In this document: positions 25,291 through 32,333 of the stretch, one piece after another
Layout: the number at the start of each line of letters is the position of its first letter
Numbering within the stretch: position 1 is the stretch's first letter
Source of the DNA: Flammeovirgaceae bacterium
Lineage (GTDB): Bacteria; Bacteroidota; Bacteroidia; Cytophagales; Cyclobacteriaceae
Direction of reading: 5' to 3'
Length of the DNA stretch: 64,000 bases
Assembly (NCBI GenBank): GCA_027487845.1
Contig: JAIYCV010000023.1
Span: 62,001 to 126,000, forward strand
Notes under the pieces: generated by a model
The model's database searches: none
Seen by the model: the letters and a program-made list of their open reading frames with translations, nothing else
Told to the model about the DNA's origin: nothing
Position numbers and translations under genes: made by a program

Positions 25291-26182
25291 ATTTATCGAT
25301 TATGATTTTTACTTGCTTCTCCCTTTCTTGATAAATGCCCCGAACAATGGTATAAGGCAGTGTTCTTTTTTCAAGTTCTGACTTAAACAACTCAAACATT
25401 TTGGTTCGATCAGCATAGCTTCCCAGATCGCGCATTCCATCGGCTACCCAAGGCGTATCAACATCAAAAAGAAGATAATGATCGTAGTTAACTTGTTTCT
25501 CCAGTTCAAAAAGAATGGATGGAATTGTTTTTAGATAGTGCTGACTGTAAATCTGAGTAGTGAGTACATCTGTATCGCAAAACAAAATTCTATTTGCGTC
25601 TTTCGCCTTTTCAATCACTCTTTGGGTTTGCGCTTTACCAATCGAAATTATATCATTTACCGAGAACGAATTCGAATCTATCATTTCTCGGGCCACTTCA
25701 GGCACGAACTGCGTTTTGTAAACATCGGCAAAATGTTTTGCCAGCGTTGATTTACCAGTGCTTTCCGGTCCGTAAAAACAAATCTTTTTTACTCCAAATT
25801 TGTGATAATAGTATCGAATAAAATACCAACCCGCCAGGCAACCAATTCCGTCTGAAGCTATGTCCTTAAGGTCAAATGAACGATTGGGGATGAAATAATA
25901 TTGGACTATTTCCATCAGCACCCCATATAAAAAGCAATTCATTGCTATGCTGACGAAAATGAAAAATCGTTTCTTCCTTTGCATCGAATGAAAAAAGAAA
26001 GGCAGGCTTAAAAAGATGGCTAGCACTGCAAAAAGAATTACATGAATCCACTTGTCTAAGAAAATAACATTAAACCAGGTTCGCTCTGGTAATGCTTTTC
26101 CGGGCAAGCAAAATAGAATGGTAGCGAATAATAGCCAACCAATAGCTGGCCAAAATGATTTAACCTTAATGGGCAGGAGCAT
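25280..26182 (-). CDS. VanZ-like membrane domain fused to nicotinamide riboside kinase (NadR-type)
   Basis: 300 residues in one uninterrupted frame. Residues 1-128 are four membrane segments with the VanZ signature (DKWIHVILFAVLA, then EIVQYYFIPNRSFDLKDIASDGIGCLAGW). Residues 132-300 are the NadR-like P-loop kinase: Walker A GPESTGKST at 138-146, EVAREMI, DTDVLTT, and the LLFDVDTPWVADGMR segment. The kinase should phosphorylate nicotinamide riboside to NMN. It overlaps pnuC by 17 bp. There is no start codon at the domain junction (GTA, not GTG/ATG), so the kinase is made as a fusion. Confidence 0.87.
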   Translation of the reverse strand: MLLPIKVKSFWPAIGWLLFATILFCLPGKALPERTWFNVIFLDKWIHVILFAVLAIFLSLPFFFHSMQRKKRFFIFVSIAMNCFLYGVLMEIVQYYFIPNRSFDLKDIASDGIGCLAGWYFIRYYYHKFGVKKICFYGPESTGKSTLAKHFADVYKTQFVPEVAREMIDSNSFSVNDIISIGKAQTQRVIEKAKDANRILFCDTDVLTTQIYSQHYLKTIPSILFELEKQVNYDHYLLFDVDTPWVADGMRDLGSYADRTKMFELFKSELEKRTLPYTIVRGIYQEREKQVKIIIDKFIA

Positions 26183-26840
26183 TTTTTTTTATTTTCTGAT
26201 ATTCATTGTTCCAATTCCAAAGTCCGTAGCCTGCAATGAAACAAAAGATAAAATAGAGAATACTATAGAATTTAATATCGCGGATGAAGTACAAATAGGT
26301 GGCAATAGCGTCCACCAAAATCCAGACAGCCCAGCATTCCACTTTTTTTTGCACCATTAGGTAAGTTGCCGCTATGCTCAGTACCATCACTAAAGAATCT
26401 AGGTAAGGTGCTGCACTAGGTTTACTAAAAAGTGCTGGAAGTAAATGATGAAGATCTGAAGCCAGTAAGCCAAGCAATGCGGAAGAACTAATTGTAAGAC
26501 AAAATAGCCATACCCACGTTTTTGCTTTAAGCCAGCTTACTTTAAGTTGTTTCTGTTTGTCTTCTTCGCCTTGTTTTGGGTTTGCCCACCTCCACCAGCC
26601 CAAAAGGTTTGTCACAAAAAAGAATACCTGAAGGAACATATCAGGATAAAGTTGTACTTGATAAAAAAAGAAAAAAGATAAAATAACGTTTATAATACCA
26701 ATCGGCCAGCTCCAAATATTAGCCATCGATGATAAGATTACCGCTAGAATGCCTGAAACCCATCCGATAAACTCTAAATAGCTGAGCGGATAGTTGAGAA
26801 TAGTGATAAAAATGGAGTCTTTGTCGAGCCAGTGAAGCAT
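26166..26840 (-). CDS. pnuC: nicotinamide riboside transporter PnuC
   Basis: 224 residues with about seven membrane helices. PnuC marks include GWVSGILAVILSSMANIWSWPIGIINVILS and the TNLLGWWRW motif lining the substrate site. PnuC allows facilitated diffusion of nicotinamide riboside, trapped by phosphorylation; the next gene supplies the kinase domain and overlaps by 17 bp. Confidence 0.92.
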   Translation of the reverse strand: MLHWLDKDSIFITILNYPLSYLEFIGWVSGILAVILSSMANIWSWPIGIINVILSFFFFYQVQLYPDMFLQVFFFVTNLLGWWRWANPKQGEEDKQKQLKVSWLKAKTWVWLFCLTISSSALLGLLASDLHHLLPALFSKPSAAPYLDSLVMVLSIAATYLMVQKKVECWAVWILVDAIATYLYFIRDIKFYSILYFIFCFIAGYGLWNWNNEYQKIKKNAPAH

Positions 26841-27036
26841 GCTAGTAATGATTCAAAAGTACAAGAATTTTTTGACGGATTAGCTACTGGTTCTTGATTA
26901 CGGGTGATTTTGAAAGGCGGCAATTCAAAATTTGATGCCAATAGTCCTTCTATGTATCTCAAATCCATAAAAATTTTGTAACCTTTCTTCTACCTTCTGG
27001 TAACTAACACAAAACCGACAAAAAAGCAACAAGTAC

Positions 27037-27579
27037 ATGACTGATGAAAGTTTAATGGAAGCCGTGAAGCATGGCAACTTGCAGCAGGTGTCGGTGTTGT
27101 TTGAGCGGCACCACAAAGCCATTTTTAATTTTTTGGCTAAGATGGCGATGGACAGAGAGTTGGCGGAGGACTTAACGCAAAATGTATTTCTTAGACTAAT
27201 AAAGTATAGAAACAGTTACCAGGAAGGCAAACGGTTTCAGTCGTGGTTGTATCAAGTAGCGCGAAATGTTTTTTCTGATCATTATCAACTCAATAAAAAA
27301 ATGTATTCAAAAGGTATGGATGTTGAGAAATTGAAAGATACGCTGGCGGATACGAATGAATTTCACGATCAAACGGAGCGTGAGGTGCTGCTGCATCAGT
27401 CGCTTGCATTGCTTGCGCACGAAGATAGGGAGTTGCTGGTGCTTACGCGATTTGAGCAGATGAAGTACGAGGACGTGGCAGCCGTTATGGAAACAACGGT
27501 TGCCAATATAAAAGTGAAAGTACACCGAGCCATCGGCAGGCTGCGCCAACATTATTTTGAACTAGAGAAAACAAATTAA
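27037..27579 (+). CDS. ECF-type RNA polymerase sigma factor
   Basis: 180 residues. Region 2: FNFLAKMAMDRELAEDLTQNVFLRLIKYR...RFQSWLYQVARNVFSDHY. Region 4: LLVLTRFEQMKYEDVAAVMETTVANIKVKVHRAIGRLRQ. There is no region 3, as in ECF factors. The next gene encodes a membrane protein that should be its anti-sigma factor, followed by DUF4097 proteins as probable targets. Confidence 0.93.
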   Translation: MTDESLMEAVKHGNLQQVSVLFERHHKAIFNFLAKMAMDRELAEDLTQNVFLRLIKYRNSYQEGKRFQSWLYQVARNVFSDHYQLNKKMYSKGMDVEKLKDTLADTNEFHDQTEREVLLHQSLALLAHEDRELLVLTRFEQMKYEDVAAVMETTVANIKVKVHRAIGRLRQHYFELEKTN

Positions 27580-27610
27580 AAAAATCCTTTGCTTTCCGCA
27601 GGTGGCGGAC

Positions 27611-27617
27611 AGGAGGT
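27611..27617 (+). promoter_or_regulatory. strong Shine-Dalgarno sequence AGGAGGT
   Basis: A full AGGAGGT lies 7 bp before the ATG at 27625 and decides the start of the anti-sigma gene over the upstream TTG. Such a strong SD is unusual in Bacteroidota, where most starts here have none. It sits in a G-rich stretch (27598-27620). Confidence 0.6.
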
Positions 27618-27624
27618 AAGGTGT

Positions 27625-28398
27625 ATGGAAAAAGAAAAACTAGAAAGCTTATTGATTGACTATTTAGATAATATACTTTCAAAAGAAGCCAAGGAGAAAG
27701 TTGATGGCATGTTAGCAGAAAATGAAGAAGCAAGAAAACTTCTGCAAGAGTTAAATGTGATAATAGGTGCATTGGATAATTCCCAACCTCTTCAACCCTC
27801 GGCTTCTATGCAACGGAGATTTGAGGAATCGTTGGCAAATGAAGTTGTGCTTGAAAGGAAAAGCAAGCAAATTTTTAGGATTCCTTCGATGTATCGAGTG
27901 GCGGCTACTGTTGGGCTTATTTTAGTGAGCGTTGGAATAGCCTACTGGATCAATAAGCATCGCCAACAGGCTGATGAATTGAGTCAGATGAAAACCGAGA
28001 TGGAGGCCACTAAAAAAATGCTGATGGCGATGCTTGATAATATGCAGTCCGCTAGCCAACGAGTGCAGGGTGCCACTATTGCGTATACGATTGGTAAAGC
28101 AGATGATGAAATTGTCAATGCCCTAGCTAAGGCATTGAACGAAGACAAGAACACAAATGTAAGGCTCGCAGCGTTAGAAGCACTGGCAAAGTTTTATCAA
28201 GAAGAGAATGTTCGGCAACTGCTGATTAAGTCTTTGTCTATCCAGAATGATGAAGTGGTGCAGATCGCCTTAATACAGGTGTTGGTGCAGATGAAGGAGA
28301 AGGGGATAGTAAAAGAACTAGAAAAGATTACCAGAGATACCGAAGTGCTAAAGGCAGTAAAGGACGAGGCCTTTACTGGGATATTGAAACTTTCATGA
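27625..28398 (+). CDS. HEAT-repeat anti-sigma factor, membrane-anchored
   Basis: 257 residues from the ATG that follows the AGGAGGT site. Residues 1-50 form a small helical cytoplasmic domain of anti-sigma type (LIDYLDNILSKEAKEKVDGMLAENEEAR). Residues 91-110 are a single membrane helix. A coiled coil runs from about 112 to 150, and from ~165 to the end are HEAT-like repeats (NTNVRLAALEALAKFYQEENVRQLL...NDEVVQIALIQVLVQMKEKGIV). The layout suggests it holds the sigma factor at the membrane and senses an envelope signal with the HEAT domain. Confidence 0.8.
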   Translation: MEKEKLESLLIDYLDNILSKEAKEKVDGMLAENEEARKLLQELNVIIGALDNSQPLQPSASMQRRFEESLANEVVLERKSKQIFRIPSMYRVAATVGLILVSVGIAYWINKHRQQADELSQMKTEMEATKKMLMAMLDNMQSASQRVQGATIAYTIGKADDEIVNALAKALNEDKNTNVRLAALEALAKFYQEENVRQLLIKSLSIQNDEVVQIALIQVLVQMKEKGIVKELEKITRDTEVLKAVKDEAFTGILKLS

Positions 28399-28440
28399 AA
28401 GGAGTTATAGATAGAAGTTAAAAAATTTAAAAAAAACAAA

Positions 28441-29199
28441 ATGAAAACGAAATTATTGATGGTTATCGGATTTTTGGTGGCAACATTTGTCAATGGGCAG
28501 GATTATAAGATTGCCAAGTCAGCAGGTCGCTTAGAAGTATATATTGGCAACGTTGAAATTGAGGGATATGCTGGAAATGAGATTCTTTTTGCTACCAAAG
28601 ATCATGATAGAGATGAAGATGATCGGGCAAGAGGGTTGCGATCTATTAACAGCAGTGGGCTGGAAGACAATACAGGACTTGGTATAAATGTAACAACTAA
28701 AGGCGATGTAATTGAGGTGCGGCAATTAAAGAAAATGAACTCGCCCGAAATTCGAATAAAAGTACCCAAAGGCGTAACCGTTTATTATGAGCACCAGTCA
28801 CAATACGGTGGGGAGGTAAAATTCAGAAATGTAGAGGGCGAGATAGAAGTGTCTACCCACTATAACAACCTGGAGTTCGAAAATATTACCGGGCCGGTAA
28901 CCGCAAAAGCAATCTATGGAAGTATAGATGCAACATTTACCGACAACGTTAAAGGCCCTGTCTCCCTTATCTCGGTGTATGGTCATGTAGATGTGACGAT
29001 ACCGGTGAGCACGAAAGCAAATCTAAAATTGAATACTTCTTATGGAGAAATTTTTGTAGCTCCTGATTTTAAGATTGAAATGGAAAAGCAGGGAGAACTA
29101 GTTTCATATGGAGATAAAATCAGCGGTAAAATTAATGGCGGTGGTATGACTATCGACTTAGGTGCCAACTATAGCAAGATATACTTACGAAAAAAGTAA
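28441..29199 (+). CDS. DUF4097 beta-helix envelope protein (first copy)
   Basis: 252 residues. Signal peptide MKTKLLMVIGFLVATFVNGQ. The mature protein is short repeating strands typical of DUF4097 (GEIEVSTHYNNLEFENITGPVTAKAIYGSIDATF...VYGHVDVTIP), a predicted right-handed or single-stranded beta structure. Function unknown; commonly co-encoded with ECF/anti-sigma pairs in Bacteroidota. 42 bp after the anti-sigma gene, same operon. Confidence 0.8.
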   Translation: MKTKLLMVIGFLVATFVNGQDYKIAKSAGRLEVYIGNVEIEGYAGNEILFATKDHDRDEDDRARGLRSINSSGLEDNTGLGINVTTKGDVIEVRQLKKMNSPEIRIKVPKGVTVYYEHQSQYGGEVKFRNVEGEIEVSTHYNNLEFENITGPVTAKAIYGSIDATFTDNVKGPVSLISVYGHVDVTIPVSTKANLKLNTSYGEIFVAPDFKIEMEKQGELVSYGDKISGKINGGGMTIDLGANYSKIYLRKK

Positions 29200-29256
29200 G
29201 GGTGGGAGTTGATATTGCAACATCCTATCAAGTTTGTTTGAAACCATTCTATCAAA

Positions 29257-29300
29257 AGCCTCCAAGCTCTTTGATCTGCATAAAAAAGATCTTGGAGGCT
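29257..29300 (+). terminator. stem-loop between the two DUF4097 genes
   Basis: A perfect 10-bp stem AGCCTCCAAG (29257-29266) / CTTGGAGGCT (29291-29300), extendable inward by five pairs after one mismatch. No T run follows, so it may act as a processing or partial-termination element rather than a full terminator. Confidence 0.4.
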
Positions 29301-29314
29301 AATACGATTAGGAG

Positions 29315-29367
29315 GTCTCACGTCTCAATACTAATGTCTCACTACTAACGTCTTACTACTCACTACC
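29315..29367 (+). repeat. degenerate 7/14-bp tandem repeat before a start codon
   Basis: Three 14-bp units (for example GTCTCACTACTAAC) starting at 29322, 29336 and 29350, each made of two heptamers, preceded by one extra heptamer. It ends 10 bp before the second DUF4097 start. One of several period-7 arrays in the window. Confidence 0.75.
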
Positions 29368-29377
29368 AATTAAACAC

Positions 29378-30121
29378 ATGAAATCACTATCCGTTATCCT
29401 ACCATTTATTATAGCAACATTCAACGTACATGCTCAAACAAGAATTGAAAAAAGCTTGGTGGTAAAGCCCGATCAAAAAATCATCATGCATTTTGATTAT
29501 CCTAAATTAATAAAAGTTACTACCTGGGAAAGTAACGAAATACTGGTGCAAGCCTCTGTAAGTATTAATAACGGAGAGAATGACGAGTCATTCGAATTGA
29601 GCGTTGCCTCTGAGGGCAAAAGAATTTCAGTATCAAACACAATCAAAGATTTCGATCGGCTACCCAGAAGAATAACAGTTGTCGAAAATGGTCAAAAATT
29701 GTCGTTTAAAAGTAAAGCGGAATACAAAGCGTATGCAAAAGGTAAACCTAGCCAGTATGAAATGTATTCTGAAAACGTAGACATGGAAATTGAACTTTCT
29801 ATCAAAGTGCCCGCCAATACAGAAACGCACATTGAATCAATTTATGGAATGGTGGAAGTGACTGGTTTCAATGGGGCGCTTACGGTGAATGCAACCTATG
29901 GAGGCACAGACGTTTCCATTCAACAGGAATCGGTTGGTCAGCTAACAGCGTCTACAAATTATGGCGAAATCTTTTCAAACCTGACTAGTAAGTTTGACAA
30001 CAGTCAAGTGTATGAGGAAAACTTCCATACGGAGGTTTCCACAAAATTGGGCAAGGGGCCAACCTATAAGTTAGAGTCGCAATACGGAAATGTCTATTTA
30101 AGGCGTGCAACTTCCAACTGA
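29378..30121 (+). CDS. DUF4097 beta-helix envelope protein (second copy)
   Basis: 247 residues. Signal peptide ending HVHAQ. Repeating strand pattern as in the upstream gene: IESIYGMVEVTGFNGALTVNATYGGTDVSI...STNYGEIFSNL...LESQYGNVYLRR, with almost the same C-terminal ending (YGNVYLRR versus YSKIYLRK). A diverged paralogue; the 178-bp spacer contains a stem-loop and a heptamer array, so it may be expressed at a different level from the first copy. Confidence 0.78.
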   Translation: MKSLSVILPFIIATFNVHAQTRIEKSLVVKPDQKIIMHFDYPKLIKVTTWESNEILVQASVSINNGENDESFELSVASEGKRISVSNTIKDFDRLPRRITVVENGQKLSFKSKAEYKAYAKGKPSQYEMYSENVDMEIELSIKVPANTETHIESIYGMVEVTGFNGALTVNATYGGTDVSIQQESVGQLTASTNYGEIFSNLTSKFDNSQVYEENFHTEVSTKLGKGPTYKLESQYGNVYLRRATSN

Positions 30122-30198
30122 GTTAAAAATTTTACCAACACATAGTTTAACACTCTCTACTTTTTTGCACCTTTGAGGTTTTTAGATGATAAAAACCT

Positions 30199-30681
30199 AT
30201 GGCCTTACTTGAAAAGCAGCTCTATGTAAAAAACTCCACGTTGCCGGGTGTAGGCAAAGGACTGTTTACAAAGAAATTCATCCCTAAAGGAACTCGCATA
30301 GTTGAATACCAAGGTGAAGTACTCACTTGGAAAGAGGTGGGGAAAATGGCAGACGACAGAAATGGATATGTTTTCTATTTTACAGCGAAATATGTATTAG
30401 ATGCTTGGAATTATAAAAAGGCACATGCCCGTTACATTAATGATGCCAGGGGAATAACTCGTATTGAGGGCATCACAAACAACACGGAATTTGTAATTGT
30501 GGGCAAACGTTGTTTTGTTGAGGCAACCAAAGACATACCAGCTTTCGCTGAACTGTTTGTGGGCTACGGTGCTGAGTATTGGCAGGCAATTCGCTACAAC
30601 ATTAAGCTGGCGGAATCAAACAAGAAGAAAGAGGAAAAGAAGAAGTTAAAAGAGATTTCGAAAAAAAAAGGGGGGAAATAA
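30199..30681 (+). CDS. second SET-domain protein
   Basis: 160 residues, clearly paralogous to the protein at 16454-16906: it starts MALLEKQLYVKNSTLPGVGKGLFTKKFIPKGTRI, carries ARYINDARG...GITNNTEF, and ends VGYGAEYWQAI, plus a lysine-rich tail (KKKEEKKKLKEISKKKGGK). The tail may bind nucleic acid or be an automethylation target; both ideas are inference. It converges with a lipoprotein gene with no spacer. Confidence 0.82.
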   Translation: MALLEKQLYVKNSTLPGVGKGLFTKKFIPKGTRIVEYQGEVLTWKEVGKMADDRNGYVFYFTAKYVLDAWNYKKAHARYINDARGITRIEGITNNTEFVIVGKRCFVEATKDIPAFAELFVGYGAEYWQAIRYNIKLAESNKKKEEKKKLKEISKKKGGK

Positions 30682-31128
30682 TTACTGCTTTTCTTTCTCA
30701 GCTTTGGCCTTTTCAATCACTTCTAGTGTAATTTCTTTTACTTTTTTAATGCGAAGCATCTCGTTCTCCAAGTATTCCCTCGCTTTCTCGTGGTCTACCG
30801 AATCGGCAATAGGATTGAAGTTATGCATCCAATCCATCATAGAACTGCTCGCTGAATCCAACTGAGCAATCACTTTTTCTACTTCTGCTTTTTTATCTTC
30901 TGCGAGGTTTTTGGTGCTATCCAATTTTGCCTGTAACCCCTTTTTTAATCGATACAGGTCTTCCATCTTAGGCATCACTTCATCGTGTATACTCATTACC
31001 TCATTATATAGAGCCTGGTTGGGATCATCGCTGTTGGCGCTGCCGCTATCTCCGTGTTTGTGTTCTTTATTGCATGATATGAGCGCTAACAACCCGAGGA
31101 TAATCGCAGATTTAAAATAGTGTTTCAT
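30682..31128 (-). CDS. small helical lipoprotein
   Basis: 148 residues. SPII signal with lipobox ALISC (Cys19), followed by an HKHGD stretch. The mature part is almost all charged helix with heptad character (MPKMEDLYRLKKGLQAKLDSTKNLAEDKKAEVEKVIAQLDSA) around a conserved-looking MMDWMHNF. Similar proteins are annotated as viral A-type-inclusion-like in Bacteroidota without a known role. Its promoter region is shared, divergently, with the Phe/Tyr operon leader. Confidence 0.7.
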   Translation of the reverse strand: MKHYFKSAIILGLLALISCNKEHKHGDSGSANSDDPNQALYNEVMSIHDEVMPKMEDLYRLKKGLQAKLDSTKNLAEDKKAEVEKVIAQLDSASSSMMDWMHNFNPIADSVDHEKAREYLENEMLRIKKVKEITLEVIEKAKAEKEKQ

Positions 31129-31236
31129 AGTTCATATGTTTGAAGTAAAGGTATTGCTTTTATCGGCAATGAACAATTGAGAGGCCCTTCAATTCAACTA
31201 ACACTAGTTAGTGATTTTAAAGATTTTTTAAAAACT

Positions 31237-31269
31237 TTTGAGTAATAGTTGCGCAACAAAATATTTTCA
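31237..31269 (+). promoter_or_regulatory. candidate promoter of the Phe/Tyr operon leader
   Basis: TTTG at 31237-31240 and TATTTTCA at 31262-31269 resemble the Bacteroidota -33/-7 elements with a 21-bp spacer (two mismatches in the -7). The predicted start near 31276 would leave a short leader before the leader-peptide ATG at 31296. Confidence 0.4.
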
Positions 31270-31295
31270 TCTTTCTTAGAGCCATTATTAAAGAC

Positions 31296-31367
31296 ATGAC
31301 CAACAGCCGTTTTTATTTTTATTATTTTTTTGGGTCTCCAGCGGGACTTGAACGAGCGGTTTGTTGA
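31296..31367 (+). CDS. Phe/Tyr-rich attenuation leader peptide (pheL-like)
   Basis: A 23-codon frame, ATG at 31296 and TGA at 31365-31367. Residues 6-12 are FYFYYFF: seven consecutive control codons (four Phe, three Tyr) in a peptide of the size of enterobacterial PheL. It lies in a leader that codes for nothing else, 76 bp before pheA. A ribosome stalled on these codons when charged tRNA-Phe or tRNA-Tyr is scarce would mask 31334-31340 and free the anti-terminator strand at 31342-31349. Too short for ordinary ORF calling. Ribosome binding site is weak (TTAAAG). Confidence 0.8.
   Translation: MTNSRFYFYYFFGSPAGLERAVC
31334..31347 (+). promoter_or_regulatory. attenuator pause hairpin (1:2 pairing)
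   Basis: GTCTC (31334-31338) can pair with GGGAC (31343-31347) around a CAGC loop, with one G-U pair. It begins two bases after the last Phe codon. When the leader ribosome does not stall, this hairpin would sequester most of the anti-terminator strand. Confidence 0.55.
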
Positions 31368-31401
31368 AAAGATAAAAAAGCAAAAAACTCAGAAAGTCCC
31401 G
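31342..31401 (+). promoter_or_regulatory. anti-terminator pairing of the Phe/Tyr attenuator
   Basis: CGGGACTT at 31342-31349 is complementary over all 8 bases to AAGTCCCG at 31394-31401, the 5' arm of the terminator, and is identical to the terminator's own 3' arm at 31410-31417. The two arms therefore compete for the same partner, the defining feature of an attenuator. Confidence 0.7.
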
Positions 31402-31420
31402 ACCAAAGTCGGGACTTTTT
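31394..31420 (+). terminator. attenuator terminator upstream of pheA
   Basis: Perfect 10-bp stem AAGTCCCGAC / GTCGGGACTT, loop CAAA, then TTTTT overlapping the stem end. No gene ends upstream of it on this strand (the neighbour at 30682-31128 is divergent), so its only possible job is to stop transcription entering pheA, 24 bp further on. Confidence 0.88.
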
Positions 31421-31443
31421 GTTTGTTAGCACTTGAGTGAATT

Positions 31444-32286
31444 ATGGGAAAGAAGAAAAAATTAAGAATTGCCATACAAGGAATAGCCGCCAGCTTTCAT
31501 GAAGTTGCTGCACTCACGTATTTTGACAGTGCAATTGAAACGGTGGAATGCCTCACGTTTCATAAACTGTGTGAAACGCTGTTGCATGACCAAGCCGACT
31601 TTGCTGTAATGGCCATCGAGAACTCTATTGCTGGCAGTATTCTGCCTAATTATTTCTTACTACAAGAGTATCATTTCAGCATTGTGGGTGAGGTGTACTT
31701 GCCAATTCACATGAACTTGCTCACACTGCCTGGCGTAAAGTTGGAGGAAATTAAAACAATTGAATCGCACCCCATGGCCATCCGCCAATGCGCTGATTTT
31801 TTGAATCGCTTAGATGGCGTTGAAATCCGCGAAAGCGATGACACCGCTTTTTCAGCGAAACGGGTGCAGGAACTAAAACTAAAGAATACCGCTGCCATCG
31901 CAAGTGAACTTGCAGCAAAACGATTTGGCTTACAGGTGTTAGAAAAGCGAATTGAAACCAATAAAAAGAATTTCACCCGCTTTTTGATTTTATCCAAGAA
32001 AGAGAAAAAGGACTCAGGAACTAACAAGGCATCGCTATGCTTTGAAGTGGCCAACGAGGTAGGAAGTTTGGCAGAAGCCTTGATGACGTTGAAAGCGAAC
32101 AGTATAAATTTATCTAAGATTCAAAGTATTCCCATCATCGGCAAGCCAAGCCAGTACAGCATTCATATTGACGTAGAGTGGAAAAGAAAGAAGGACTATG
32201 ATAATGCCATGCGGCTCGTGTTGAGGCAAGTGCGAAACTTGAATGTATTAGGTGAATATAAAAAGGCGAAAATTGAATATAGATGA
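31444..32286 (+). CDS. pheA: prephenate dehydratase
   Basis: 280 residues, monofunctional. N-terminal periplasmic-binding-like catalytic domain (IQGIAASFHEVAA, FAVMAIENSIAGSI with the family's ENS, IESHPMAIRQC, then the TRFLIL motif FTRFLILSKK with its catalytic Thr). C-terminal ACT domain (LCFEVANEVGSLAEAL...NLSKIQSIPI) for phenylalanine feedback. Converts prephenate to phenylpyruvate. First structural gene of the Phe/Tyr operon, directly behind the attenuator. Confidence 0.93.
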   Translation: MGKKKKLRIAIQGIAASFHEVAALTYFDSAIETVECLTFHKLCETLLHDQADFAVMAIENSIAGSILPNYFLLQEYHFSIVGEVYLPIHMNLLTLPGVKLEEIKTIESHPMAIRQCADFLNRLDGVEIRESDDTAFSAKRVQELKLKNTAAIASELAAKRFGLQVLEKRIETNKKNFTRFLILSKKEKKDSGTNKASLCFEVANEVGSLAEALMTLKANSINLSKIQSIPIIGKPSQYSIHIDVEWKRKKDYDNAMRLVLRQVRNLNVLGEYKKAKIEYR

Positions 32287-32287
32287 T

Positions 32288-32329
32288 TTCAAGTTCAATT
32301 TTAAATCTGGAATTTTAAATTTTGAATAC
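32288..32329 (+). repeat. degenerate heptamer array between pheA and the aminotransferase
   Basis: Six successive 7-mers with loose consensus TnAATTT (for example TCAATTT, TAAATTT) fill the 47-bp spacer up to five bases before the ATG. AT-rich, so individually weaker than the other arrays. Confidence 0.5.
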
Positions 32330-32333
32330 TGTA

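Noticed and set aside
26974-26986. TTTTGTAACCTTT before the ECF sigma gene as an autoregulated ECF promoter
   Set aside because: No CGTC-like second element at the right distance; left out.
31332-31359. tRNA-like T-arm on the minus strand (TTCAAGT loop followed by CCCGC)
   Set aside because: The stem does not pair and no other tRNA part is present; the same bases are explained by the leader peptide and anti-terminator strand.
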